A stretch of DNA of 64,000 nt from Vibrio splendidus 12E03 (GTDB lineage Bacteria > Pseudomonadota > Gammaproteobacteria > Enterobacterales > Vibrionaceae): contig NZ_AJZD02000234.1 of NCBI RefSeq assembly GCF_000272105.2, positions 17,279-81,278 on the forward strand, given 5' to 3'. Below the pieces are notes generated by a model that was given only the letters and a program-made list of their open reading frames with translations, was not told where the DNA came from and did not search any database. The translations under genes were made by a program, and so were the position numbers. Below, one piece after another: positions 1-9,212 of the stretch; position 1 is the first letter of the stretch; each line of letters opens with the position of its first letter.

Positions 1-801
1 TAACCAAAAGAAGCCAGATGTTAAGCTGTATTTTGCAAGCTCTGGTGCGTTGGTTGAAATCCATGGTGCAATCATGTCACTGAAGTAGTGAGCTAAACCC
101 GTTAGACCAAATGCGATAGCAGTGATCTTCATTAGATCAGTTGTAGTGGTAGGGCGTGCGTTCTCTTCTTGGTATTTTGATACCGTCACTTTTAGCTCAT
201 CAATAGATGATGTGTCTGCTTTCAGCCATGCGTCAATCTTCTTCTGGCGGCCTGCCATAACAAGCAGCACTGCCATCCAGATATTTGCACAGATAACGTC
301 AACGGTAATCATTGCTGAGAACAGTTGGTCGTCAACCTCGAACACTTCTTTCATCGCTGCTTGGTTCGCGCCACCACCAATCCAAGAACCAGCTACCGTT
401 GTTAGACCGCGCCATACGTCGCCAGATACAAGGTCAGGGTTAACTTGGTCGATAATCAGAATAGCCAGTGGGCCACCAATGATGATGCCGACAGTACCGG
501 TCAAGAACATGATGACGGCTTTAGAGCCAAGCCCGAAGATTTTACGAAGGTCTGCTGAAATGATCAGAAGAACTAATGCACCTGGTAATAGGTAGCGGCT
601 TGCCACAAAGTATAGCTTCGAGTTTGAAGCATCAATGATGCCAAAGCTGTTTAATAGCGAAGGAACGAAGTAACAGAGTAATAGACCCGGAACGAACGAG
701 TAGAATTTTTTTAGTGCGCTGTTTTGGCTACTTTCCGTGATAAATACACCGCCAAGAATAACAGCTAACATGCCCATAATTACGGCATCATTAGTAATCA
801 T
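1..801 (-). CDS. DUF819 family integral membrane protein (3' end outside window)
   Basis: Reading leftwards from ATG at 801 the frame stays open for 267 codons to the window edge, so the C-terminus is missing. The start is supported by AGGAG about 8 bases upstream. The protein is a chain of hydrophobic segments and contains GSWIGGGANQAAM, which I recognise from the DUF819 (YjcL-like) family of predicted multi-pass transporters. Substrate unknown. It is transcribed away from the Kef genes, behind a 0.5-kb gap. Confidence 0.8.
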   Translation of the reverse strand, partial: MITNDAVIMGMLAVILGGVFITESSQNSALKKFYSFVPGLLLCYFVPSLLNSFGIIDASNSKLYFVASRYLLPGALVLLIISADLRKIFGLGSKAVIMFLTGTVGIIIGGPLAILIIDQVNPDLVSGDVWRGLTTVAGSWIGGGANQAAMKEVFEVDDQLFSAMITVDVICANIWMAVLLVMAGRQKKIDAWLKADTSSIDELKVTVSKYQEENARPTTTTDLMKITAIAFGLTGLAHYFSDMIAPWISTNAPELAKYSLTSGFFWL

Positions 802-1343
802 TATTATATCTCCTTTAAGGTGAGCGCAAAGGTCTCACTTTTTGAATTGCAGGACTATACCGACAACCGCCATTCGTTACAAATTGTAACGATAGACATA
901 CTTTGAAATGTTTATGTTAATTTTGATGGTTTGAATTTGTGAATGTCGTGCGTTATTTATTTGATTTATGAATGAATCTGTTAGGGCTTTTGCGGCGTAT
1001 TTCGATATATGCAATGTAATTCAAGCCTTAGAGAGTGGTCGCTAAGAATTGGGTGGGTGCTTGTATGGTAGGAATGAGTGCATATATAGCCATGTTTATG
1101 GTGTGGTTTATGCAGGGGTGGAATGTTTCAATAATGTAAAAATTGAATCCACTTTTGCTATGTGGTCAGAAATTAAAAATCTTAGCTAGATCACACAAAT
1201 CTCTCGGATTACGAGTATCAGCACTTGATACTTTTATGCTCATTTGAGGTTTTGTCGGGGTTAAATGAAAGAAAAAGCGGCTCAAATAGCCGCTTTTGAT
1301 GGTTGAATTGCATGGTTATCTAGAGCTGAAGTCTAGATGCTAC
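802..1343. other. Gene-free stretch between DUF819 gene and Kef antiporter
   Basis: About 540 bases with no credible ORF. It holds the leader and promoter region of the leftward DUF819 gene and, near 1273-1300, the terminator of the Kef antiporter gene. The middle is AT-rich; no operator could be named with confidence. Confidence 0.6.
1273..1300 (-). terminator. Rho-independent terminator of the Kef antiporter gene
   Basis: Ten-base perfect stem AAAAGCGGCT / AGCCGCTTTT with a five-base loop, followed on the minus strand by a T-rich run. It lies 44 bases past the antiporter stop. Confidence 0.8.
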
Positions 1344-3269
1344 TTAAGACTCTTCTTCCTCAAAGCCATCTGCATAGCCTTTCGGTGGAGGTGTCCAACC
1401 ACGTTCAGAGCGAGAGTGCTTGTCTGAACGGTCTTTCTTCATATCTTCTTTCATTGCTTCCTCAAGGTGAATGAAGATTTGTCGGTAGTTGTTGTCGTAG
1501 CGTGGATTCTCTTCCGCTTCAGACCAAGCTTGGTAAAGCTTTTCAGACTTACGACTCTCAACGCGTTGATACGTCGATTTTTGCTGCTCGACGAAGAATG
1601 GATGATGACCCAACGAGCGTAGTGCTTGTGCGCCCATTTCTAGTGCTGAGTGGTAGGTTTCTGATTCTACGAAATCAGCACCAGCCTCTCTTAAGCGGTA
1701 ACTATGACCACGGTCGAACGCACGAGCCAAGATTTTTACGTTAGGGTAGGAGTGCTTAACGTATTTGACCAACTCCACGCTTGAGTCTTGGTTGTCGATA
1801 GCCACAACCAACATTGCAGCTTCTTCGATACCAGCGGTATGTAATAAGTCATGACGTGTCGCATCACCAAAGTAAGATTTGATATTGATAGAGCGCAGTA
1901 AGTCTACTTGGTTCGCTTGGTGATCCAGAACCACCGTATTGACATCGTTCGACACCAACAAGCGGTTAACGATTTGACCGAATCGACCAATGCCCGCGAT
2001 GATAACGGTGCCTTTCTCTTCGATGGTATCTTCTTCGCGGTCGTTAGATTTTTGTTCGTAACGAGGAAGAATCACTTTATCAAATAAAATGAACAGCCCT
2101 GGCGTTAGGAACATTGAAAGTGCCACAACCAGCGACAATGTTTGGACGATGTCAGCAGGTAATACGTGGTTTTGAGCTGAGAAGCTTAGTAGTACAAAAC
2201 CAAACTCACCGGCTTGCGCCAAGCTCAGTGTAAACAGCCAACGGTCACTGTTTTTGATTTTGAATATCAATGCCAACGTAAATAGCACCAAGGCTTTAAG
2301 AAGCATAACGCCAAGGGTTAGGCCAATGATCAAACCAAAGTCGTTGAATAGAACATCAAAGTTGATGCCTGCACCTACGGTGATGAAGAACAAGCCAAGT
2401 AGCAGCCCTTTAAACGGGTCGATATTGGACTCAAGTTCGTGGCGGAATTCACTGTTCGCTAAAACCACACCCGCAAGGAAGGTACCCAAAGCCGGAGATA
2501 GGCCGACTAGGCTCATCAGTGCAGCAATGCCAATCACCAACATCAGTGCGGTTGCAGTAAAGATTTCACGCAGGCCTGAGCTTGCCACGAAGCGGAACAG
2601 TGGACGACTCAAGAAGTGTCCGCCGACCACAACAATCGCAATAGATGCTGTGATCACAAGGCCATAAGCCCAACCGGGTAGGCCAGCGACGAGGCTTAAC
2701 TCTTCATGGTGATCAGAAGCCGAAGCAACCGCGCTTTGTGCAGCTTCAATTAATTCTGGCAAGGCTAATAGAGGGATAAATGCCAACATAGGAATGACGG
2801 CAATATCTTGGAACAGTAGGACTGAGAAAGCGTTCTTTCCGCCTTCTGTTTTGGATAGCCCTTTTTCGTTAAAGGTTTGGAGTACAATCGCGGTAGATGA
2901 CAGTGCGAAGATCAAACCGATAGTCAGTGCGATCGTCCAAGGCTGCCCAAAGAACAGAGCAATACCCATTACAATCGCGGTAGTGCCACCAACTTGCAGG
3001 CCACCCAGCCCCATAAGTCGGTTCCTCATTGCCCAAAGCATCTTAGGTTCAAGCTCAAGACCGACTAAGAACAGCATCATAACCACACCGAACTCGGCAA
3101 AGTGTTGGATCGTTGTGGTCTCTTCACCTACCAGACCAATGATTGGGCCAATCACAACACCAGCAATGAGGTAACCCAATACAGAACCAAGGCCAAGTCT
3201 TTTGGCAATAGGCACGGCAATAACTGCTGCGACTAAGTAGATAAATGCTTGTAGAAAATATCCCGTCAT
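1344..3269 (-). CDS. Kef-type monovalent cation:proton antiporter (CPA2 family)
   Basis: 641 residues. The first ~390 are 12-13 membrane segments of the Na+/H+ exchanger fold (for example AEFGVVMMLFLVGLELEPKMLW). They are followed by a cytosolic Rossmann-type TrkA-N/RCK domain beginning near GTVIIAGIGRFGQ and a charged C-terminal tail. This is the layout of KefB/KefC, glutathione-gated K+ efflux systems that acidify the cytoplasm during electrophile stress. The upstream flavoprotein gene overlaps by one base (TAATG), so the two are translationally coupled as in E. coli kefFC/kefGB. Whether it is the KefB or the KefC orthologue cannot be settled by eye. Confidence 0.9.
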   Translation of the reverse strand: MTGYFLQAFIYLVAAVIAVPIAKRLGLGSVLGYLIAGVVIGPIIGLVGEETTTIQHFAEFGVVMMLFLVGLELEPKMLWAMRNRLMGLGGLQVGGTTAIVMGIALFFGQPWTIALTIGLIFALSSTAIVLQTFNEKGLSKTEGGKNAFSVLLFQDIAVIPMLAFIPLLALPELIEAAQSAVASASDHHEELSLVAGLPGWAYGLVITASIAIVVVGGHFLSRPLFRFVASSGLREIFTATALMLVIGIAALMSLVGLSPALGTFLAGVVLANSEFRHELESNIDPFKGLLLGLFFITVGAGINFDVLFNDFGLIIGLTLGVMLLKALVLFTLALIFKIKNSDRWLFTLSLAQAGEFGFVLLSFSAQNHVLPADIVQTLSLVVALSMFLTPGLFILFDKVILPRYEQKSNDREEDTIEEKGTVIIAGIGRFGQIVNRLLVSNDVNTVVLDHQANQVDLLRSINIKSYFGDATRHDLLHTAGIEEAAMLVVAIDNQDSSVELVKYVKHSYPNVKILARAFDRGHSYRLREAGADFVESETYHSALEMGAQALRSLGHHPFFVEQQKSTYQRVESRKSEKLYQAWSEAEENPRYDNNYRQIFIHLEEAMKEDMKKDRSDKHSRSERGWTPPPKGYADGFEEEES

Positions 3270-3886
3270 TATTTAACCTCTGCCATTAGTTCTTCTACGT
3301 AGTGGTTGAGTTTTTCTGCTTTGCTGGCTTTCTTGATATTGATCTTGCCAGCAACTAACGCCTCTAACAGCACTTTATAGCTATCGACATGCTTTTGAAT
3401 GCGGTTTTCTTCCAAAGCGGTACGCGAGCCAAATAACGCAAAGGGCGCGAGATAGTTCATCCCGCACAGAGAAGCGGTTTGTTCGATTGGGTGAAGCAGT
3501 TCTCGAATCGTGAAATGGTTGTAACCATCACTTTGGTAGGCATCTTTTTTACCTCCTGCAGTAATGCTACATAACAATTTCTTACCCTGTAGTTCATTGC
3601 CTTCGGCGCCGTAGGCGAAGCCGTATTCAAGAACAAGGTCTTGCCACTCTTTAAGAATTGCCGGTGTTGAGTACCAATACAAAGGGAACTGAAAAATGAT
3701 GATGTCATGGTCTAACAGGCGTTTCTGTTCACGGTCGATGTTGATTTTAAATGTCGGATACTCGGCATAGAGATCGACACAGGTAACACCGTCAACGCGT
3801 TTGGCTTGTTCAAATAAGGGTTTGTTTGCTTCAGAACGATGTTGAGAAGGGTGAGCGAATAGCACCAAGACTCGATTTTTCGACAT
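3269..3886 (-). CDS. KefF/KefG-like NAD(P)H-dependent ancillary oxidoreductase
   Basis: 205 residues from the ATG at 3886 (MSKNRVLVLFAHP), preferred over an ATG 54 bases upstream because GAGGG precedes it and family members start here. Flavodoxin-like fold: AHPSQHRSEAN is the phosphate-binding loop, and FQFPLYWYSTPAILKEW is the FMN-contact segment typical of KefF, KefG and quinone reductases (MdaB/NQO family). In E. coli these proteins bind the Kef channel and are needed for full K+ efflux. Overlap with the antiporter start supports the same role here. Confidence 0.88.
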   Translation of the reverse strand: MSKNRVLVLFAHPSQHRSEANKPLFEQAKRVDGVTCVDLYAEYPTFKINIDREQKRLLDHDIIIFQFPLYWYSTPAILKEWQDLVLEYGFAYGAEGNELQGKKLLCSITAGGKKDAYQSDGYNHFTIRELLHPIEQTASLCGMNYLAPFALFGSRTALEENRIQKHVDSYKVLLEALVAGKINIKKASKAEKLNHYVEELMAEVK

Positions 3887-4189
3887 ATAGCCCTCTTTGT
3901 CCATTAACGAATAATATTTATTGGAATTATAGATATACAATAATAGAAGAATGGTTGAACAACAACGAATTAGCCCATACTTATCTATTTAGATGCGTGT
4001 GTTTTTAGGTACTTAATTATATAAAACATCCGTCAATTTGAGTATTTCTGGCACAAGCCGCCGATGACTGAGTAAAACTAATTATTCACGAATAATAAAA
4101 GCGAATTTGGGCATTTTATGTCACCGTTGGTGGGTAACGTAAATAATCCAATAACCCTACATAGAACGATAATGAATAAAGGAAAAACT

Positions 4190-5266
4190 ATGAGCATGGA
4201 CTTGCGTCAACAATGTGATTTGTTGCTTTCCGGTCACCTAGAACCGACTCCAGCACAAACATTCGCTCAGATGGCTGAATGGTGTGAGGCACACAATGTG
4301 AGCCATGATAGCTACGGCGATGGTGAGTTTATCGAGAGCTTCGAAAACAAAGTCGCGGAACTGCTAGGATATGAAGCGGCTGTATTTGTGATTACTGGCA
4401 CCATGAATCAACCAACAGCATTAGAAATTGCGTGCCAAGAGAAAAGAAACCCAGTAGTGGCGATGCATGAATCGAGTCATATTATGCGTCATGAACGCCA
4501 AGGGTATCAGCTCCAAAACCGATTCAACGTACTTCCCGTTGGCAACGTATTTCGCACTTGGAATGTTGATGACTTAAAGGCGTGGCCTGATGAGATTGCA
4601 GCCGCTCTATATGAATTACCCATGCGTGAAATCGGCGGCCAATTACCAGAATGGGATGAGCTTGAAGCGATCAAGCAGTACTGCAAAGAACAATCAATTC
4701 ACCTTCATATGGATGGTGCGCGTTTGTGGGAATGCGGCGCCTATTACCAAAAGTCATACAGCGAGATTGCTCAGGGCTTCGATAGTGCTTATGTTTCGCT
4801 GTACAAAGGTCTCAATGGCCTTGGGGGGGCGTTATTGTTGGGCGATAAAGCCTTTGTAGCGAAAGCATCTGCGTGGATGAAGCGCCAAGGTGGCAATGTT
4901 TATCACCGAACGCCTTATGTGGTTTCAGCAGCAATGCAGTTTGATGAGCGATTAGAGTTGATGCCATCACTGTTTGAGCGAACAAAACAGATCTACCAAA
5001 TCTTATTAGACTATCCTCAGTTCACTATTAATCCGCAGCAACCGCAGGTCAACATGCTTCACCTATATTTACCTGTGAACTATGAAGACGGCATTATTGT
5101 GAGAGATAACATAGCGAAGAAACACAAGATTTGGATAGGAAACCCAGCGATCAGTGAGTTGCCAAACCAATGTAAGATTGAATGGTATGTAGGGGATAAC
5201 CTACTAAATTTGCCTGATCATGAGCTGATAGACATTCTAGATTTTATTAGCGAAGAGCTGATTTGA
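4190..5266 (+). CDS. Threonine-aldolase-like PLP enzyme (beta-eliminating lyase family)
   Basis: 358 residues from ATG 4190, which has AAAGGA six bases before it; an upstream in-frame ATG at 4118 lacks a ribosome site. Fold-type I PLP enzyme of the Beta_elim_lyase family. HMDGARLWE supplies the cofactor-binding aspartate, and the lysine in VSLYKGLNGLGGALLLG is the expected Schiff-base residue. Low-specificity L-threonine aldolases of this family cleave threonine/allo-threonine to glycine and acetaldehyde. It is longer than E. coli LtaE and more diverged, so the exact beta-hydroxy amino acid substrate is uncertain. Monocistronic and divergent from the Kef pair. Confidence 0.8.
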   Translation: MSMDLRQQCDLLLSGHLEPTPAQTFAQMAEWCEAHNVSHDSYGDGEFIESFENKVAELLGYEAAVFVITGTMNQPTALEIACQEKRNPVVAMHESSHIMRHERQGYQLQNRFNVLPVGNVFRTWNVDDLKAWPDEIAAALYELPMREIGGQLPEWDELEAIKQYCKEQSIHLHMDGARLWECGAYYQKSYSEIAQGFDSAYVSLYKGLNGLGGALLLGDKAFVAKASAWMKRQGGNVYHRTPYVVSAAMQFDERLELMPSLFERTKQIYQILLDYPQFTINPQQPQVNMLHLYLPVNYEDGIIVRDNIAKKHKIWIGNPAISELPNQCKIEWYVGDNLLNLPDHELIDILDFISEELI

Positions 5267-5368
5267 TCACGGAAGAGCTGGCTGAAGAAGAACTGATCTA
5301 ATTGGAACTGAAATGGATACAGGAAAAGGTTCTTATATCCATTTATATAGCTAGGATGTCCGGCTCTG

Positions 5369-5494
5369 TTACATATACTGGTTGATGTACACATCAACTA
5401 AGAACATGAACACTGGAACCGTGCTGAGAAGTCCGAAGAAGACGATTGGCACCCAGTTTTTCATTTTCTTTTTAGGTTGCTCAGTGTTATTCAT
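5369..5494 (-). CDS. Small single-pass membrane protein (41 aa)
   Basis: ATG at 5494 to TAA at 5369. A lysine-rich N-terminus (QPKKKMKNW) is followed by one hydrophobic helix (VPIVFFGLLSTVPVFMFLVDVYI). AAGG lies about 10 bases before the start. The composition is that of a real small membrane protein with positive-inside topology rather than a random ORF. Function unknown. It fills part of the 475-base gap between the aldolase and yccF; the rest of that gap shows nothing else. Confidence 0.65.
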   Translation of the reverse strand: MNNTEQPKKKMKNWVPIVFFGLLSTVPVFMFLVDVYINQYM

Positions 5495-5741
5495 AAATTC
5501 GGCCTTAAATTTGTTGTTGAGTCTGTTTAGCTTTTTGGTACTAAAAATCTAAGTGTATGGTATCAAATAAATGGGTTTAGCCCTATGTAGATTTAGAGAA
5601 CCGTGGTGTGTATCAATCACATAAAATGTAAGTGATTCATAAACGGTTCATAAAGGTTCAACAATAATGAACCTATTAGAACAAGTATTGCCTTACTCGG
5701 CATATGAAATAAACAGTATTACAAGATTTGGAGAATACAGA

Positions 5742-6176
5742 ATGAAAACAATAGGAAACATCATTTGGTTTCTGTTCGGTGGTGTATTTATGGGGCTGGC
5801 GTGGTGGTTCTTCGGACTGCTCGCATTCCTAACCATCGTTGGTATTCCATGGGGTAGAGCGTGTTTTGTTATGGGTAACTTCTCATTCTTCCCATTTGGT
5901 CAGGAAGCGATTTCGCGTGATGAACTGACCAATGAAATGGACATTGGCACGAGTCCGCTAGGTGTGATTGGTAACGTTATTTGGTTCTTGTTTGCGGGAA
6001 TCTGGCTTGCGATTGGTCACATCATGTCAGCAGTGGCGTGTTTCATTACCATCATCGGTATTCCGTTCGCGATTCAACACCTTAAGCTCGCGGTTATCTC
6101 GCTGGCGCCAATCGGTAAGACGGTTGTCGATAAACGTGAAGCAGAAGCGGCGCGAGTAAGAAATTACAAAGGTTAA
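5742..6176 (+). CDS. yccF: YccF domain inner-membrane protein
   Basis: 144 residues from ATG 5742 with GGAG eight bases upstream; an earlier in-frame ATG at 5667 lacks one. Two copies of the YccF motif are visible: IGNIIWFLFGG...FLTIVGIPWGRACF in the first half and IGNVIWFLFAG...FITIIGIPFAIQHLKLA in the second, each with two membrane segments. In E. coli yccF sits between yccS and helD. Here those two are divergent neighbours 15-17 kb away and yccF stands alone. Biochemical role unknown. Confidence 0.92.
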   Translation: MKTIGNIIWFLFGGVFMGLAWWFFGLLAFLTIVGIPWGRACFVMGNFSFFPFGQEAISRDELTNEMDIGTSPLGVIGNVIWFLFAGIWLAIGHIMSAVACFITIIGIPFAIQHLKLAVISLAPIGKTVVDKREAEAARVRNYKG

Positions 6177-6203
6177 GATTACACTTTCAGCCTGATTGAA
6201 TTG

Positions 6204-6232
6204 AAAAGCACATCGCATGATGTGCTTTTTTG
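6204..6232 (+). terminator. Terminator of yccF
   Basis: Stem AAAGCACATC / GATGTGCTTT with a GCAT loop, ending in six Ts; 28 bases after the yccF stop. Confidence 0.8.
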
Positions 6233-6290
6233 TGCCTCTGTTCTTATCTCTCGATGCTCATATCCTAAACACTAACTAGGCGTTGTTGAG

Positions 6291-7214
6291 CTAGACATTA
6301 TTGAATAGGACTTCAAGCCGTAGGGTGATGTTGGCTTCTTCGGTGTGTTTCTCATGGGGCTCTCGTTCCCATTGATAACGAGGGATGAGTTCGTAGAACA
6401 GCCACTCTTTCCATACGTTTTGTCGGTAGGTAACCGAAACCTGAGCGTATTCGTAATGATTATGCGGCTCATCCGTTGCATTAATCGTGGCGCTATATTG
6501 AAGTGCTTGGTCTTGGGCAAGGTAGTGATACAAGATTAGCCCTGTACCATAGTTCCAACCTTTAAGGTTGTCGTTGTACCCTGCAAAGCTTGACCATCGA
6601 GCCAAGAAATCATCACTCAAAGAAAGATCAAAATCGATGTCAGTGATTTCGCCAGTCTCTTGTTTTTCTTGATATACACGTTGAGTAAGCCTGAATACCG
6701 CATCGGTTGTGAGAGGGTAGGTAAATCGGTAGCGAGCTTCAATACGCGGGCGCAGTGTCGCTTTGATATTGAAGCTACTGTAACCCTTGGCATAAGCATC
6801 GTAACGTAGGCCGAGTGCGCTCTCTAATTCCTCTGAATCTTGCGGAAAGAAATCCAAGAACTCTTCATCGCTGACAGATTCGTAGATCAACTTTAGGCGT
6901 TTACTGACAAAGGGGAGATGAAGGCGCGCTTTGAGCTTGGTCGAGTAGTCTAGCTCCCCACCTTCAGAATAAATAAAATCGTTATACCAACGTACAGATG
7001 TGCCAGCTCTGGCATCTTCAGTTATTCGGTCATCTACAAAGAAGCTATCGAACCAGAGTGCAGGTTGGCAAAATTTACTGTTCAGAAAATGGTAAGCCTT
7101 TTCGACAGGGACGTCTTCTAACGGCTGACTGTGGCACTCATTCTGTTCCTCTGCCTGAACGGAGTATGAAATGAGTGACGCCAATAATGAGGTGCTAGCT
7201 ATCCTACGACTCAA
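6291..7214 (-). CDS. Predicted outer-membrane beta-barrel protein, unknown function
   Basis: 307 residues starting at TTG 7214. There is no in-frame ATG upstream before a TAG, and ACAGG lies just before it. The N-terminus (RRIASTSLLASLISYSVQA) is a signal peptide with an AxA-like cut site. The mature part has alternating-hydrophobicity strands rich in aromatic residues with arginine/glutamate between them (KARLHLPFVSKRLKLIYES, RPRIEARYRFTY, LFYELIPRYQWER), as expected for a barrel in the outer membrane. Two cysteines near the N-terminus may form a disulfide. I do not recognise a named family. Confidence 0.65.
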   Translation of the reverse strand: MSRRIASTSLLASLISYSVQAEEQNECHSQPLEDVPVEKAYHFLNSKFCQPALWFDSFFVDDRITEDARAGTSVRWYNDFIYSEGGELDYSTKLKARLHLPFVSKRLKLIYESVSDEEFLDFFPQDSEELESALGLRYDAYAKGYSSFNIKATLRPRIEARYRFTYPLTTDAVFRLTQRVYQEKQETGEITDIDFDLSLSDDFLARWSSFAGYNDNLKGWNYGTGLILYHYLAQDQALQYSATINATDEPHNHYEYAQVSVTYRQNVWKEWLFYELIPRYQWEREPHEKHTEEANITLRLEVLFNNV

Positions 7215-7285
7215 TGGAACCTGTTTGTTATTCTATATATCAATAGTTTGACTATAACCAAGCGATTGCAACAATGCGACTTTTT

Positions 7286-7313
7286 AGTGATGAGTGATGA
7301 GTGATGAGTGATT
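7286..7313. repeat. Heptamer tandem repeat, four copies
   Basis: AGTGATG three times then AGTGATT, in the short gap between the barrel gene and the alcohol dehydrogenase terminator. Non-coding. Confidence 0.85.
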
Positions 7314-7351
7314 AGCGAGGAAGATAAAGGTTTGAAAGGGATTGGATAGAT

Positions 7352-7390
7352 AAAAGAAAACGGACTCACAAGGTGAGTCCGTTTGTTTTA
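7352..7390 (-). terminator. Terminator of the alcohol dehydrogenase gene
   Basis: Eleven-base stem AACGGACTCAC / GTGAGTCCGTT with a three-base loop, then TTCTTTT on the minus strand, 27 bases past the dehydrogenase stop. Confidence 0.85.
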
Positions 7391-7416
7391 GCTATAAGAA
7401 GTGATTTGTATCTAGG

Positions 7417-8565
7417 TTACATTGCCGCTTCGAAGATCGCTGAGATCTCTTCGTGAGTTGCTTGTTTAGGGTTGGTGAAGCCACAAGCATCTTTAAGTGC
7501 ATTATCAGACAGCGTTGGGATATCTTCTAGTTTCGCACCAAGTTGCGCGATACCAGTTGGAATGTTCACGTCGTTTGCAAGTTGAACAATCGCGTTGATC
7601 GCTGCTTCTGCGCCTTGTTCTGCCGTCATGCCTTCAACATTCACACCCATTGCTTTTGCCACATCACGTAGACGCTCAGGACAAACTTGTGCGTTGTAGC
7701 GTTGAACGTGTGGAAGCAAGATAGCGTTACATACACCGTGTGGAAGGTCGTAGAAACCACCCAGTTGGTGCGCCATTGCATGAACGTAACCCAGTGACGC
7801 GTTGTTAAACGCCATACCCGCCATGAATTGTGCGTAAGCCATCTGCTCGCGAGCTTCAATGTCTTCGCCGTGCGTTACTGCTGTTCTTAGGTGCGCTTGC
7901 ACAAGTTCGATCGCTTTAATTGCTACAGCGTCGGTAATTGGCGTTGCTGCGATTGAAACGTAAGCTTCGATTGCGTGGGTTAACGCATCCATACCCGTTG
8001 CTGCAGTCAGTGATGCAGGTTTAGCAAGCATCAACTCAGGATCGTTTACTGAGATAAGCGGAGTTGTGTGCTTATCAACGATAGCCATCTTAATGTGACG
8101 AGCTTCGTCAGTAATGATACAGAAACGTGTCATCTCAGATGCTGTACCAGCTGTGGTGTTGATAGCGATCAATGGCATCATTGGCTTTTCAGATTGGTCT
8201 ACGCCTTCGTAATCTGCAATCTTGCCGCCGTTAGAAGCAACCAGAGCGATACCTTTTGCACAGTCGTGTGGAGAACCGCCACCTAGAGAAACAACAAAAT
8301 CACAATCGTTGTCAGTCAGCAATTCTAGACCATCGTTCACGTTAGTGATGGTTGGGTTTGGTTGAGTGCCGTCGAATACAACTGCATCTACGCCACGCTG
8401 GCTAAGAAGGTCTTGTACCTGCTTAACTACGCCAATTTGGTTCAGGATTTTATCAGTTACGATCAGACCTTTTTTAAAGCCTTGAGACTGAATGCTATCA
8501 GCAGCATCCTTCAGACAGCCAGTACCCATGAAGTTGATTGTAGGGATGTAAAATGCAGTAGACAT
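7417..8565 (-). CDS. Iron-containing alcohol dehydrogenase (group III)
   Basis: 382 residues, the usual length for FucO/YiaY/1,3-propanediol dehydrogenase relatives. The NAD(P) loop is [13 protein letters not shown]. Metal ligands follow the family D-H-H-H pattern: [11 protein letters not shown] provides D and H, and [16 protein letters not shown] provides the two further histidines. Such enzymes interconvert aldehydes and alcohols with NAD(H); the physiological substrate cannot be told from the sequence. Single gene with its own terminator. A CRP-like site lies about 115 bases upstream of the start. Confidence 0.9.
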   Translation of the reverse strand: MSTAFYIPTINFMGTGCLKDAADSIQSQGFKKGLIVTDKILNQIGVVKQVQDLLSQRGVDAVVFDGTQPNPTITNVNDGLELLTDNDCDFVVSLGGGSPHDCAKGIALVASNGGKIADYEGVDQSEKPMMPLIAINTTAGTASEMTRFCIITDEARHIKMAIVDKHTTPLISVNDPELMLAKPASLTAATGMDALTHAIEAYVSIAATPITDAVAIKAIELVQAHLRTAVTHGEDIEAREQMAYAQFMAGMAFNNASLGYVHAMAHQLGGFYDLPHGVCNAILLPHVQRYNAQVCPERLRDVAKAMGVNVEGMTAEQGAEAAINAIVQLANDVNIPTGIAQLGAKLEDIPTLSDNALKDACGFTNPKQATHEEISAIFEAAM

Positions 8566-8679
8566 TGGAAAACTCCGTTAATTATGATCTTTAATTTCCT
8601 ACATGTTGTCGGCATTCAAGTGGTCGACCATTGATCTGGAACAACTTTGATCCCGAACTACCACTTTGTGGCTAGTCAT

Positions 8680-8695
8680 TGTGATAGGGCTCATA
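8680..8695. promoter_or_regulatory. Possible CRP site upstream of the alcohol dehydrogenase
   Basis: TGTGATAGGGCTCATA fits TGTGA-N6-TCACA with one mismatch. Location upstream of a fermentative dehydrogenase is sensible, but a single site match by eye is weak. Confidence 0.3.
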
Positions 8696-8825
8696 TAGCA
8701 ATCGTTTTCATGGTTTTTGGCTGTGTTCTTTGTCAGTATTGGTTAGTGATAAATTGACTCCAACAAGAGCAGAATGGTGCTCTATAACAATGAAAAATAA
8801 GGTTTTTCACTGAACGTTGCTCTGG

Positions 8826-8978
8826 TTAGGCTGGTGTCGATTTTTTATCAGAGTCATCACTGCATTCAATTTGAGGATCTTGCGACTCTTCAGAACCAAG
8901 GGTGTCTTCTGGCTCCTCGTCATAGTATTTGACAAGAAAAGGGGTGAGCATGACAGATGACGGTAAAAAGTGCTTCAT
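8826..8978 (-). CDS. Small acidic protein (50 aa), unknown
   Basis: ATG 8978 to TAA 8826. A very strong ribosome site, GGGAGG, lies five to six bases before the ATG. The first ~20 residues are mildly hydrophobic (HFLPSSVMLTPFLVKYY); the rest is strongly acidic (DEEPEDTLGSEESQDPQ) with one cysteine. No family recognised. The strong ribosome site and isolated position make translation likely. Confidence 0.55.
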   Translation of the reverse strand: MKHFLPSSVMLTPFLVKYYDEEPEDTLGSEESQDPQIECSDDSDKKSTPA

Positions 8979-9212
8979 AATACCTCCCGGTACTTAAGTG
9001 TGTTTCTTGTATGGTATTGGTTTAATATGTGGCAAAATTTGCGATACATCATGACTTGTGGCTTGTTATCTATAAATTATTAGATTTATATACAGGATCA
9101 CAGATTTGCGAGTAAAGTGATTGCCAGCCTACAAGGCGAAAAGAAAAATTAAGCAAAACTACGATAAAAACAGACACAGCATTGCTCAACAGCGCGAATA
9201 ACAGGACAGAAA

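Noticed and set aside
122..595. Plus-strand 157-aa frame
   Set aside because: It is antisense to the DUF819 gene, which has a good start, ribosome site and family motif.
5253..5302. Repeated GAAGAGCTG segments around the threonine-aldolase stop, suggesting a frameshifted C-terminus
   Set aside because: The frame ends cleanly after a normal C-terminal helix; the repeats are short and imperfect.
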